A stretch of 64,000 bases of DNA from Saccharothrix sp. HUAS TT1 (lineage in GTDB: Bacteria; Actinomycetota; Actinomycetes; Mycobacteriales; Pseudonocardiaceae), in NCBI RefSeq assembly GCF_040744945.1, contig NZ_CP160453.1:2728001-2792000 (forward strand). The letters run 5' to 3'. The notes below the pieces were generated by a model, which saw nothing but the letters and a program-made list of their open reading frames with translations, was not told where the DNA came from and did no database searches. The position numbers were made by a program, and so were the translations under genes. Below are positions 20,790 through 29,796 of this stretch, in pieces; position 1 is the first letter of the stretch; every line of letters begins with the position of its first letter.

Positions 20790-23159
20790 TTGACTGTCGC
20801 GGTGCACTTAGGTTGGACCCGGTCCAAGCGGTTCGAGCGGCAGTACCGCGAGTACGTCTTGGCGAGCCTGCGCTACATCGACCTCAAGGGCCTCGTCGTC
20901 GTCGGGTTTCACACCCCGGAGTTCGAGGACGTCTTCGTCGACGTCAGCCTGGCCCACCAGACCCCGCACAACGCGCCCGCCGGCGTCCTGTCCCGCCTCA
21001 GCGTCACCGATCGCCGTCCGATCACCGAGTTCCTCGGCCGTCCGCAACCTGCCGTCCTGGCAATCATCGGTGTGCCCGGCAGCGGCAAGACCACCCTGCT
21101 GCGCCACCTCGCCCTGACACTGAGCCGCTCGAGCGGCCGCCGTCGCGTGCCTGTCTTGCTCTACTTGCGCGACCACGTCAGCGCCATCACCGCCAAACCA
21201 AACATCCTGCTGACCGACCTGCTTCGCGCCAAGCTCGGCCGGTACAGCGCGGTCGAACCGCCCGGCTGGTTCGAGCAGCGGCTCGCGGAGGGAGTCTGCA
21301 CGGTCCTCCTCGATGGCTTGGACGAGGTCGCACGTAAGGAAGACCGCCGCCTCGTCGCCGACTGGGTCGAACGCCAAACTCGCCAGTACGCCGGGAATGA
21401 CTTCGTCGTCACCTCCCGTCCCCACGGCTATCGTTCCGCCCCCGTCGCAGGGGCCTACGTGCTCCAGGTTCGCAACTTCACCGACGAGCAGGTCACGCGA
21501 TTCGTGCGCAGTTGGTACCTAGCGATCGAGAAGCTGAGCACTCAGGCCAACGGCGAGGCTGTTCGGCTGCGTGCCGAGGAGGCCGCCGAGGAGCTGCTCA
21601 CCCGCCTGCACTCGAACCCGAACCTCTACGACCTCACCGCCAACCCGCTTCTGCTCACGATGGTCGCCAACGTCCACCGTTTCGGCAGCAAGCTGCCCGA
21701 CAACCGCGCCGAGCTGTATCGGGAAATCTGCGAGGTCATGCTGTGGCGCCGGCACGAGGCCAAGCGCCTGCCCGTACAACTGGACGGCGACAAGAAGGAG
21801 TCGCTGCTCAGAGGGCTGGCGTTGACGATGATGCAACGCGGAGTGCGGGACGTTACGCGGGACACCGTGCTGAACGAGTTCCGTCCGGCTCTCAGCCGGA
21901 TGGCGACGAGCCTCACGGAGGAGTCGCTGCTGGAGGACGTCACCTCCAGCGGCCTGCTCGTGGAACGCGAGAGCGATGTCTACTCGTTCGCCCACTTCAC
22001 GTTCCAGGAGTACCTGGCAGCTGCCCATATCCGGGAGAAGGGCCTGACTCACCTACTGGTTGACGAGGTCGACAACGACTGGTGGCGGGAGACGACGCTG
22101 TTGTACGTAGCTCGTGCCGACGCCGATCCGATCGTCGCGGTGTGCCTGGCGTCCGGCACGGTCACAGCGCTGTCGCTGGCCTTCGACTGCGCCGAACACG
22201 CAGCAGAACTTGCACCTAGGCTGCGCGGACAGTTGGACGACGTCCTTGACCCGACCACTCGTGACCCCGAACGTCGAAAGCTCATCGCGGGCGTGATGGT
22301 CGCTCGCCACCAACGCCAGACCATCAAGGTCGGTGACGGAGTCTTTCTCGCCACCAGGCCGATCACCAACGCCGTGTACGCCCTGTACCGGGTCAGGGAG
22401 TCGAACAACGACCCGGTACTGGGCGTGACCAGCGCGGACGCTGCCTGGTTCGCCGAGTGGGCGAGCACTGTCTCACGCACTTACCGCCTACCCCGTCGTG
22501 CCGAACTGGACCACCCCGCAGTCCGCCGGGTGTTGGCCAAGCAACCGGCTCACTCGATCTGGTTGGACGTTCTGGAGCTGTGGACACCACCCAGCACGCC
22601 CCACCCCTACTCGGTGTCGGCTGACATGTTGAGTGAGCATGTAGCCGTCGACCTGGACTGGATCTATCGGCCACGTCCGGTGAAGGGCTCCCGTTCTGCC
22701 CGTGAGGAAGCGCTGATCACGGCGTTGCAGGGCCTCTTGGCGAGCGTGAGCATGGCGCTCGTCAGTCCGGAAAAGGCGCGTGCGTTCATCGACCGCTCTC
22801 GGATCCACGAACGTGACCACATCATCTCACCGGAAAACACAGCGCGACTCATGCGATCCGTCGAACCGAGGCTGTCGCGTGGCACTCGAAGCTACCTGAA
22901 CAACGAGGTGAAAGAGGTTGTGTGGTCCATCGGACACCCCACCATCGCCGGAGCGCGGCCGATGACTCCCGAAATCGCCACTGTGCTCCGCGTCCACGCC
23001 CTCTGCCTGGCGATCGAAGCTGACGAAGGTGGCGCCGAGAAAGTTGGAGACACGTTCCGCAGGATCGCCGCCGGGGTGACGCTGCTCGAACGCCGTGCCG
23101 ACGGTCGGGCGCCCGTCAACGAGACCATCCTCCTGGCCACCGATCGGCGTAACGGGTGA
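20790..23159 (+). CDS. NACHT-type STAND NTPase with FGE-sulfatase-like region
   Basis: A 789-aa protein. Residues 13-50 are the short N-terminal segment common before actinobacterial NACHT domains (RQYREYVLASLRYIDLKGL). The NACHT domain has Walker A GVPGSGKT at 94-101, Walker B LLDGLDE at 173-179, a sensor FVVTSRPHGY at 205-214, and a winged-helix/arginine-rich region ending near FAHFTFQEYLAAAHI (400-414). Residues about 512-580 resemble an FGE-sulfatase/C-type-lectin fold (RPITNAVYALYRV, DPVLGVTSADAAWFAEWAS, TYRLPRRAELDHP). The last 200 residues are unassigned. Bacterial NACHT proteins of this kind include anti-phage NLR-like proteins; function here is inferred. TTG 20790 is the chosen start; GTG 20802 is an alternative. 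Third-position GC looks lower than in the flanking glucan genes. Confidence 0.88.
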   Translation: MTVAVHLGWTRSKRFERQYREYVLASLRYIDLKGLVVVGFHTPEFEDVFVDVSLAHQTPHNAPAGVLSRLSVTDRRPITEFLGRPQPAVLAIIGVPGSGKTTLLRHLALTLSRSSGRRRVPVLLYLRDHVSAITAKPNILLTDLLRAKLGRYSAVEPPGWFEQRLAEGVCTVLLDGLDEVARKEDRRLVADWVERQTRQYAGNDFVVTSRPHGYRSAPVAGAYVLQVRNFTDEQVTRFVRSWYLAIEKLSTQANGEAVRLRAEEAAEELLTRLHSNPNLYDLTANPLLLTMVANVHRFGSKLPDNRAELYREICEVMLWRRHEAKRLPVQLDGDKKESLLRGLALTMMQRGVRDVTRDTVLNEFRPALSRMATSLTEESLLEDVTSSGLLVERESDVYSFAHFTFQEYLAAAHIREKGLTHLLVDEVDNDWWRETTLLYVARADADPIVAVCLASGTVTALSLAFDCAEHAAELAPRLRGQLDDVLDPTTRDPERRKLIAGVMVARHQRQTIKVGDGVFLATRPITNAVYALYRVRESNNDPVLGVTSADAAWFAEWASTVSRTYRLPRRAELDHPAVRRVLAKQPAHSIWLDVLELWTPPSTPHPYSVSADMLSEHVAVDLDWIYRPRPVKGSRSAREEALITALQGLLASVSMALVSPEKARAFIDRSRIHERDHIISPENTARLMRSVEPRLSRGTRSYLNNEVKEVVWSIGHPTIAGARPMTPEIATVLRVHALCLAIEADEGGAEKVGDTFRRIAAGVTLLERRADGRAPVNETILLATDRRNG

Positions 23160-23309
23160 ACCCCGCCCGGACGGTCCTGTAACCACTTGCGCAACGCGGG
23201 CGAAATAACTTGCAGAGCGGCATCCGCCCTGGTCAAGCTGGATCGGTCCCTGCATCGGTTCGGGTGACCGTTGCTCCGCACCGCTGGATGGGGGATAAGG
23301 TCCGACGCC

Positions 23310-25880
23310 ATGCGAGCACTTCGCCGGTTCACCGTCCGAGCCAGTCTGCCCGAGCCGCTGGCGGCCCTGGGCACCCTCGCCACGAACCTGCGCTGGACGT
23401 GGCACCAGCCCACCCAGGACCTGTTCGCCTCGGTCGACCCCGACCTGTGGGCCGAGAGCGGCGACCCGCTGCGGCTGCTGTCGGTGGTGGCGCCCGAACG
23501 CCTCGACGCCCTCGCCCGGGACGAGCAGTTCCTCGCCCACGCCCACGCGCTGGCCGACGACCTGCACCGCTACACCACCGGGCCGCGCTGGTTCCAGCGC
23601 CGCCAGGGCGAGATCGGGCAGCGCCACGAGCACGGCGACCACGACACCCACCCCCTGCCGAGCGCGATCGCCTACTTCTCGATGGAGTTCGGCGTCACCG
23701 AGGCCCTGCCGAACTACTCCGGCGGCCTCGGCGTGCTGGCCGGTGACCACCTCAAGGCGGCCTCCGACCTGGGCGTCCCGCTGATCGCGGTCGGTCTGCT
23801 GTACCGCTCCGGCTACTTCCGCCAGGCGTTGAGCCTGGACGGCTGGCAGATCGAGCACTACCCGGTCCTGGACCCGCGCGGCCTGCCGCTGGAGCTGCTG
23901 ACCGAGCCGTCCGGCGCGCCGATCCTGGTGCACGTCGCCATGCCCGGCGACCGAGTGCTGCGGGCCAAGGTCTGGAAGGCGCAGGTCGGCCGCATCCCGC
24001 TGCTGCTCCTCGACTCCGACGTGGAGGAGAACGACGACGACCTGCGGGGCGTCACCGACCGGCTCTACGGCGGCGACCAGGACCACCGCATCCGGCAGGA
24101 GATCCTGGCCGGCGTCGGCGGCGTCCGGGCCGTGCGCACGTTCTGCGACCTGACCGGGCACCCCTCGCCGGAGGTGTTCCACACCAACGAGGGCCACGCG
24201 GGCTTCCTCGGCCTGGAGCGCATCCGCGAGCTGGTCACCGGCGAGGGCCTGGACTTCGACCAGGCGCTGGCGGCCGTCCGCGCGGGCACGGTGTTCACCA
24301 CGCACACGCCGGTGCCGGCGGGCATCGACCGGTTCCCGGTCGACCTGGTGCAGCACTACTTCGGCTCCGAGGCGCTGCTGCCGGGCGTGAACACCCAGCG
24401 CGTCCTGGCGCTCGGCGCGGAGGACAACCCCGGCCTGTTCAACATGGCGCACATGGGCCTGCGGCTCGCGCAGCGCGCCAACGGCGTGTCCAAGCTGCAC
24501 GGCACGGTCAGCCGCGACATGTTCCGCGGCCTGTGGCCGGGCTTCGACGCCGCCGAGGTGCCGATCGGGTCGGTCACCAACGGCGTGCACGGCCCGACGT
24601 GGGCGGCGACCGAGATGAGCAGGCTGGTCGGCGACACCGAGGACGCGGGCGCCGGCCCGCACGGGTTCGAGCCGGTCACCGACCAGCGGTTGTGGGAGCT
24701 GCGCAACGACCTGCGCTCGAAGCTGGTCCACGAGGTCCGCCGCCGCACCCGCGCGTCGTGGCTGCAGCGCGGCGCGTCGGCGCTGGAGCTGGGCTGGACC
24801 GACTCGGTGTTCGACCCGGACGTGCTGACCGTCGGCTTCGCCCGGCGGGTGCCGACCTACAAGCGGCTGACGCTGATGCTGCGCGACGCCGACCGGCTGC
24901 GCGCGCTGCTGCTGCACCCGGAGCGGCCGGTGCAGCTGGTCGTCGCGGGCAAGTCGCACCCGGCCGACGACGGCGGCAAGGCGTTGATCCAGCAGATCGT
25001 GCGGTTCGCCGACGACGCGGGCGTGCGGCACCGGATCGTGTTCCTGCCCGACTACGACATGTCCATGGCCCGGTACCTGTACTGGGGCTGCGACGTGTGG
25101 TTGAACAACCCGATGCGCCCGCTGGAGGCGTGCGGCACGTCCGGCATGAAGTCGGCGCTCAACGGCGGGCTGAACCTGTCCATCCGGGACGGCTGGTGGG
25201 ACGAGCTGTTCGACGGCAGCAACGGCTGGGCCATCCCGACCGCCGACGGCGTCACCGACCCGACCCGGCGTGACGACCTGGAGGCCGCCGCGCTGTACGA
25301 CCTGCTCGGCAACCAGGTCGCGCCGCTGTTCTACGACCGCGGCGACGACGGCGTGCCGAACCGCTGGCTGGCCATGGTCCGGCACACGCTGGCCTCGCTC
25401 GGCCCGGCCGTGCAGGCGTCGCGGATGGTGCGCGAGTACGTCGAGAACCTGTACGCGCCCGCCGCGTCGTCGGCCGCCTCGGTGGTCGGCGAGGGCTACC
25501 GGGGGGCGAAGGAGCTGGCCGCGTACCGGCACCGGCTGCGGGCGTCGTGGACGCGGGTCCGGGTGCTGGACTCGGAGATGGCGCTGGACGGTTCGGCGAC
25601 GCCGGAGCTGGGCGCGCCGGTCGGCGTGCGGGCCCGGGTCGAGCTGGCCGGGCTGGAGCCGTCCGAGGTGGACGTGCAGGTGGCGCTGGGCCGCGTCGGC
25701 GACTCCGACGAGCTGTACGACGTGGTGGCGCACGGGATGCGGTACGCGGGCAACGGCAACTACGAGGTCGAGGTGCCGCTGCCGCACGCGGGCGCGGTCG
25801 GCTACACGGTGCGGGTGCTGCCGCGGCACGACCTGCTCGCGTCGCCCGCTGAACTCGGCCGGGTGGTCCTGGCCGGCTGA
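23310..25880 (+). CDS. glgP: Alpha-glucan (glycogen) phosphorylase GlgP
   Basis: An 856-aa GT35 phosphorylase that releases glucose 1-phosphate from alpha-1,4-glucan. It belongs to the actinobacterial branch with an N-terminal DUF3417 region (residues 1-110, LPEPLAALGTLATNLRWTWHQPTQDLF). The pyridoxal-phosphate Lys is in EACGTSGMKSALNGGLN, and YLPDYDMSMARYL-type and SVTNGVHGPTW segments are present. ATG 23310 starts MRALRRFTVRASLPEPL; an in-frame start at 23271 is unlikely. In relatives it lies next to and divergent from glgE. Confidence 0.95.
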   Translation: MRALRRFTVRASLPEPLAALGTLATNLRWTWHQPTQDLFASVDPDLWAESGDPLRLLSVVAPERLDALARDEQFLAHAHALADDLHRYTTGPRWFQRRQGEIGQRHEHGDHDTHPLPSAIAYFSMEFGVTEALPNYSGGLGVLAGDHLKAASDLGVPLIAVGLLYRSGYFRQALSLDGWQIEHYPVLDPRGLPLELLTEPSGAPILVHVAMPGDRVLRAKVWKAQVGRIPLLLLDSDVEENDDDLRGVTDRLYGGDQDHRIRQEILAGVGGVRAVRTFCDLTGHPSPEVFHTNEGHAGFLGLERIRELVTGEGLDFDQALAAVRAGTVFTTHTPVPAGIDRFPVDLVQHYFGSEALLPGVNTQRVLALGAEDNPGLFNMAHMGLRLAQRANGVSKLHGTVSRDMFRGLWPGFDAAEVPIGSVTNGVHGPTWAATEMSRLVGDTEDAGAGPHGFEPVTDQRLWELRNDLRSKLVHEVRRRTRASWLQRGASALELGWTDSVFDPDVLTVGFARRVPTYKRLTLMLRDADRLRALLLHPERPVQLVVAGKSHPADDGGKALIQQIVRFADDAGVRHRIVFLPDYDMSMARYLYWGCDVWLNNPMRPLEACGTSGMKSALNGGLNLSIRDGWWDELFDGSNGWAIPTADGVTDPTRRDDLEAAALYDLLGNQVAPLFYDRGDDGVPNRWLAMVRHTLASLGPAVQASRMVREYVENLYAPAASSAASVVGEGYRGAKELAAYRHRLRASWTRVRVLDSEMALDGSATPELGAPVGVRARVELAGLEPSEVDVQVALGRVGDSDELYDVVAHGMRYAGNGNYEVEVPLPHAGAVGYTVRVLPRHDLLASPAELGRVVLAG

Positions 25881-25888
25881 ACCTCCCG

Positions 25889-25925
25889 TTCGGATGACCG
25901 CCGGAATGACCGGCGGTCATCCGAA
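25889..25925 (+). terminator. Strong hairpin after glgP
   Basis: Perfect inverted repeat TTCGGATGACCGCCGG and CCGGCGGTCATCCGAA (16 bp) with a 5-nt AATGA loop, starting 8 nt after the glgP stop. Most likely the glgP terminator; lack of a T-tract is usual in this base composition. Confidence 0.75.
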
Positions 25926-26020
25926 TCGAATTCACTCACACTTCCGGGGCTGTTTTCTCCGGGCGAGTGAACTCGGCTGCTCCGCTGTCAGGTCTCCCTG
26001 ATCGCGCTTACGCTTTCGGT

Positions 26021-26533
26021 GTGAAGAAATTCGCGACAATCGGCTCAACGCTCGCCGTCCTCTTCGCCGTCGCCGTGATCCCGGCCGCCACGGCGGAGCA
26101 GGAGGAGGCGGAGCCCCCCGCCGCGTGCGCGGGGGTGGTGGCGCAGCTCGCGGGCGCGGTGAAGCAGGTGATCGACCCGCTGGCCGCGGACCCGCCGACA
26201 CCGGACAAGGCGGCCCCGCCGTTCGGCGACGTGCTCGCCACGCTGGCGGGGATGACGGCGCTCCGCTGCCTGCCGCCGCCGCCGCTGAGCGCGCCGCCGC
26301 CGGGCGAGGTCCAGTACCAGGGGCCGGAGCTGTGCCTGTCGCACTCGATGATGACGTTCGCCGGCGCGTTCAGCGCGCTGGGCAAGATCGTGCCGGGCGC
26401 GGTCGCGCCGGACCCGGGGAAGTTGCGCGCCGAAGTGCAGACCTGGTTGAAAACGCTGAACGACATGCTGGCGAATTGCGCCTTGCCGGTGCCCGAGGGC
26501 GGAATGCCGGCTTTCCCGAAACCGCCCGCGTAA
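26021..26533 (+). CDS. Small secreted hypothetical protein
   Basis: A 170-aa protein starting at GTG 26021 with a clear signal peptide (VKKFATIGSTLAVLFAVAVIPAATA) and a likely cut after ATA. The mature part has four cysteines (PAACAGV, LRCLPP, ELCLSHS, ANCALP), suggesting two disulfides, and a Pro-rich loop. No family recognised. Secreted or cell-wall location is inferred. It has its own upstream region of about 95 nt after the glgP hairpin and is convergent with the next gene. Confidence 0.75.
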   Translation: MKKFATIGSTLAVLFAVAVIPAATAEQEEAEPPAACAGVVAQLAGAVKQVIDPLAADPPTPDKAAPPFGDVLATLAGMTALRCLPPPPLSAPPPGEVQYQGPELCLSHSMMTFAGAFSALGKIVPGAVAPDPGKLRAEVQTWLKTLNDMLANCALPVPEGGMPAFPKPPA

Positions 26534-26547
26534 CGCCGTGACGCGGG

Positions 26548-27672
26548 TCAGGTGACGTCGAGCCGGGCGGTGGTCTCCGCGACCCGGGGCATCCAACCGG
26601 CCAGTTCCCGCGCCTCGACCAGCGTCGCGCGGGCCGCCGCGTTGTCACCCGCCGCCATCTGCGCCCTGGCCATCGTGGCCAGGGCGTCGGCGCGGGACAG
26701 GGCGCTCTCGCTGGTCGCCCTGGCCTGGGTGGCGAGGGCGAGCGCGACGGCGTGGTCGCCCTCCAGCAGCGCGAGCTGCGCCAGCGTGCCCGTGCAGCGG
26801 TAGCGCGGGTAGCCGAACCCCACCGCGCCGTCCACGGCCCGCTTCGCGGTCGGCACGCCGACCTCGGCGGGCACCTGGCCGCCCTCGACCGCGTTGGCCG
26901 TGGAGCTGGCCATCTCCGCCAGCACGAACGCCATGTCGCGCGGCTCCAGGTCCGTGCGCCCGACCAGGCCGCTGACCAGCTGCAACGCCTCGCCGTACCG
27001 GCTGCGCAGGGTGAGCACGGCGATCCGCGCGCCGACCGCGACCAGCAGCGTCGGGTGGCGCTCGACCAGTTCGTCCGCGATCGACTCGGCCCGGTCCAGG
27101 TCGCCGACCTCCAGCGCGTCGGACACCTGGTTGACCAGCGGCGTCGCCTCGTACTCCGCCGCCGTCCGGCCGGACAGGCGGGGCAGCGCGAACAGGAACC
27201 AGCCGGGCGAGGTGGTGCCCGCGCCGCGCCGCGGCCACAGCCCGTTCAGCAGCACCGCCGTCCCCGCGACCGCGAAACCGCGCGCGAACGGCCGGTCGCC
27301 GTCCGACCAGACCAGCGCGCCCGACCAGGCCACCACCACGACCGCCGCGCACAGCAGGGCGGCGGTGGCCGCGGTCAGCCACAGCCGGCGCCGCACCGGC
27401 GGCTTGACCGAGGTCAGCCCCACCGACACGAGCAGCGGCACGGTCCGCCACACCACCCGCAGGTGCGGTCGCGTCCACGTCCGCAGCTCGCCGCCCACGC
27501 CGATCACGACCAGCGGCACCCGCACGCCGAACAGCAGCGCGCCCAGCAGCAGCCCGACCTGGAGCACGGCCAGCGCGGCCCAGGCGCCGCAGGCGGCCCC
27601 GCCGAACGACGCCACGCTCGGCCGCCAGAGCACCAGGACGACCAGGACCAACCCGGTCAGCACTTTCCACAC
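26548..27672 (-). CDS. Membrane protein with C-terminal TPR-like repeats
   Basis: A 374-aa protein. The first about 170 residues contain five to six hydrophobic segments; the C-terminal about 200 residues are helical repeats of TPR type (VSDALEVGDLDRAESIADELVERHP, ALALATQARATSESALSRADALATMARAQMAAGDNAAARATLVEA). GTG start. No named family recognised. The cytosolic repeats probably serve protein binding. It is not clearly linked to the upstream EamA-methyltransferase-CDO genes, being 39 nt downstream of the EamA stop on the same strand, so read-through is possible. Confidence 0.75.
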   Translation of the reverse strand: MWKVLTGLVLVVLVLWRPSVASFGGAACGAWAALAVLQVGLLLGALLFGVRVPLVVIGVGGELRTWTRPHLRVVWRTVPLLVSVGLTSVKPPVRRRLWLTAATAALLCAAVVVVAWSGALVWSDGDRPFARGFAVAGTAVLLNGLWPRRGAGTTSPGWFLFALPRLSGRTAAEYEATPLVNQVSDALEVGDLDRAESIADELVERHPTLLVAVGARIAVLTLRSRYGEALQLVSGLVGRTDLEPRDMAFVLAEMASSTANAVEGGQVPAEVGVPTAKRAVDGAVGFGYPRYRCTGTLAQLALLEGDHAVALALATQARATSESALSRADALATMARAQMAAGDNAAARATLVEARELAGWMPRVAETTARLDVT

Positions 27673-27711
27673 GGACCTGGAGACGCTACCGACCCGCTTC
27701 CCGTTCCCGGC

Positions 27712-28656
27712 TCATCGGCTCGTCTTCTCCGGCAGGTCGGCCACGGCCGCGGCCGTGCGCCGCCGGTCGACCCACAGCACCGCCACGGCGACCACCACGA
27801 CCGCCGCGCCGAGCGCCACGACGGGGCTGAACCTCTCGTCGCCGAACCACCAGCCGACGCCGAACGCCAGCACCGGCGTGATGAACGCGTAGGCGGAGGT
27901 GCGGGTCGGTCCCCACGCGTTGAGCAGGTAGGTGTAGCAGGTGAACCCGATCAGCGAGCCGAACACGACGAGGTAGCCCCACGCCAGCCACGCGTCGCCG
28001 GACACCCACCACCGGGTGCTCACCAGCTCGTCGCCCTCCAGCAGCAGCGCCACGGGGAGCAGCATGAGCCCGCCGAGCAGGTTCTCCCACCCGGACGCGG
28101 TGACCGCCGACATCTGCTTGAGCAGGTCGCCGCCGAGCACCGACCCGAAGTCGTAGAACAGCGTGCCGATCGCCACCGCGAGCAGGCCCAGCAGGAAGTA
28201 CCTGCCCAGCTCGTGGCCGAACGAGTCGAACGCGATCAGCGCGACGCCCGCCACGCCGAGCCCCACGGCGATCCACGCCGGCGCCCGGACCTCCTCGCGG
28301 CCGAGCACGGCGGCGAAGCCCACGAGCCCGATCGGCACGAAGCCCTGCACCACCACCCCGGCGATGCCGGAGTCCACGTACTGCTCGCCCCAGAAGATCA
28401 GCCCGAAGCAGATCGCGATGCACAGCGCGCCCATGACCAGCAGCCCGCGGAACTGCGGGCCCGTGGGCAGCTGCCACGGACCGCGCAGCCGCGCGAAGCC
28501 GAGCAGCAGCGCGCCCGCCACCACGAACCTGGTGGCGGCGAACCACAGCGGCGGCACCTCGGTCACGCCGACCTTGATCGCCAACCACGTGGTGCCCCAC
28601 GTGAAGCACAGCAGGGCGAAGATCAGCACGGGTCGGCGTGCCGAGGCGTCCGTCAT
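27712..28656 (-). CDS. EamA/DMT-family transporter
   Basis: A 314-aa protein with about ten membrane segments in two EamA halves (FALLCFTWGTTWLAIKVGV at the start; GYLVVFGSLIGFTCYTYLLNAWGPTRTSAYAFITPVLAFGVGWWFGDE in the second half). This family exports metabolites such as amino acids, including cysteine-type metabolites (YdeD) in other bacteria. ATG 28656 overlaps the methyltransferase stop by 4 nt. With the cysteine dioxygenase upstream, export of a sulfur or amino-acid metabolite is a reasonable guess, not shown. Confidence 0.88.
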   Translation of the reverse strand: MTDASARRPVLIFALLCFTWGTTWLAIKVGVTEVPPLWFAATRFVVAGALLLGFARLRGPWQLPTGPQFRGLLVMGALCIAICFGLIFWGEQYVDSGIAGVVVQGFVPIGLVGFAAVLGREEVRAPAWIAVGLGVAGVALIAFDSFGHELGRYFLLGLLAVAIGTLFYDFGSVLGGDLLKQMSAVTASGWENLLGGLMLLPVALLLEGDELVSTRWWVSGDAWLAWGYLVVFGSLIGFTCYTYLLNAWGPTRTSAYAFITPVLAFGVGWWFGDERFSPVVALGAAVVVVAVAVLWVDRRRTAAAVADLPEKTSR

Positions 28657-29795
28657 CGAGGCCGCTCCAGGATGAGGACGGCGGTGTTGCCGAACGCGTC
28701 GGCGTTCTGCGTCAGCACCTCGGCCACCGCGAAGCCCGCCTTCTCGCACTCGGCGGCCAACTCGTCCTCGTGGCTCTCGTGGTAGGGCACCAGGACCAGC
28801 GGCACCAGCTTGACGCCGTCCTCCGTGCGGATCTTGCGGTCGATCACCCGACCGGGCACCGCGCGGCCGACCGACTCCGCGTCGGGCACCGACCAGAACC
28901 CCTCCAGCCAGTTCTCCCGGCAGTGCGCGAGGATGAACCTGCCGCCGGGGCGCAGCACCTCGAACACCCGGCTCAGGTGCCGGGCCCGCGACACCGGGTC
29001 GGGGATCATGTGCAGGCAGCCCATGTTGATGGCCAGGTCGAACGACTCCGCCGGGACGCCGCGCAGCAGCGTCACGTCCCGCTCGATGAAGGTCGCGTCG
29101 ACCCCCCGCTGCCGCGCGCGCTGCCGCGCCTTCTCCAACGCGCTGTGCGCGACGTCCACGCCCAGCACCTCGAAACCGCGGTCCGCGAGGTACACCGAGT
29201 CCCGGCCCTCCCCGCACCCCAGGTCGATCACCCGGCAGGGCTCGATCCCGTTCCGCTCCAGCAGGCTCACCAGCACGTCGTTGGGGTCGGCGGTCTCCCA
29301 GCTGATCGCGCCGTGCCGGTACACCTCCTCGTAGCGGTCGGCGTAGCCGTAGTAGTAGTCCGGCGCCAGGTCGCCCGTGGGCAGCTGCCGGTCGTCGGCC
29401 TCTTCGACGTCCGCGACGCGCGCCACGTCGAGCACCACGAACTCGGCGTCGCCCGCCCCGCTGACGCGCGTGACGACCCTGCCCTCGTCGGGCAGCCGGG
29501 TCAGCTCGCCGGGCCCGATCAGCTCCGGGGGCTCGTCCGCCGACGCGTCCGGCGAGGTGAGCCAGAACCGGCCGCTCACCGCGCCGACGAACGTCCGGCC
29601 GCCGGCCGGGCGGACCAGCCGGCTCGCACCGGGGCGGTCCAGCGGGAAGGCGCGCACGGTCCGGCCGTCGCCCTCACCGGGCGACCACGGGGCCGAGATG
29701 TCGAGGGCGGCCAGGTCGAGCACGTCGTCCACCCGGAGGTCGGCGGAGAACCGGCCGGACAGGAAGTGGTCCCGGCCGATCACCACGCCCGGCAC
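28653..29795 (-). CDS. SAM-dependent methyltransferase with N-terminal cupin-like domain
   Basis: A 380-aa protein. Residues about 1-130 look like a beta-rich cupin or HutD-type domain (TFVGAVSGRFWLTSP, ELIGPGELTRLPDEG). Residues 150-380 are a class I methyltransferase: RVIDLGCGEGRDSVYLADRGFEVLGVDVAHSALEKA (SAM site), FDLAINMGCLHMIPD, and EVLRPGGRFILAHC. The second domain resembles TehB-like thiol or small-molecule methyltransferases. GTG start 1 nt after the cysteine dioxygenase stop, and its own stop overlaps the EamA start. The context suggests it methylates a sulfur-containing metabolite; substrate unknown. Confidence 0.85.
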   Translation of the reverse strand: MPGVVIGRDHFLSGRFSADLRVDDVLDLAALDISAPWSPGEGDGRTVRAFPLDRPGASRLVRPAGGRTFVGAVSGRFWLTSPDASADEPPELIGPGELTRLPDEGRVVTRVSGAGDAEFVVLDVARVADVEEADDRQLPTGDLAPDYYYGYADRYEEVYRHGAISWETADPNDVLVSLLERNGIEPCRVIDLGCGEGRDSVYLADRGFEVLGVDVAHSALEKARQRARQRGVDATFIERDVTLLRGVPAESFDLAINMGCLHMIPDPVSRARHLSRVFEVLRPGGRFILAHCRENWLEGFWSVPDAESVGRAVPGRVIDRKIRTEDGVKLVPLVLVPYHESHEDELAAECEKAGFAVAEVLTQNADAFGNTAVLILERPR

Positions 29796-29796
29796 G

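Noticed and set aside
22827..25829. 1000-codon open frame antisense to glgP
   Set aside because: Very high GC opens long antisense frames. Its translation is low-complexity Arg/His/Val, and the opposite strand encodes a clear glycogen phosphorylase.
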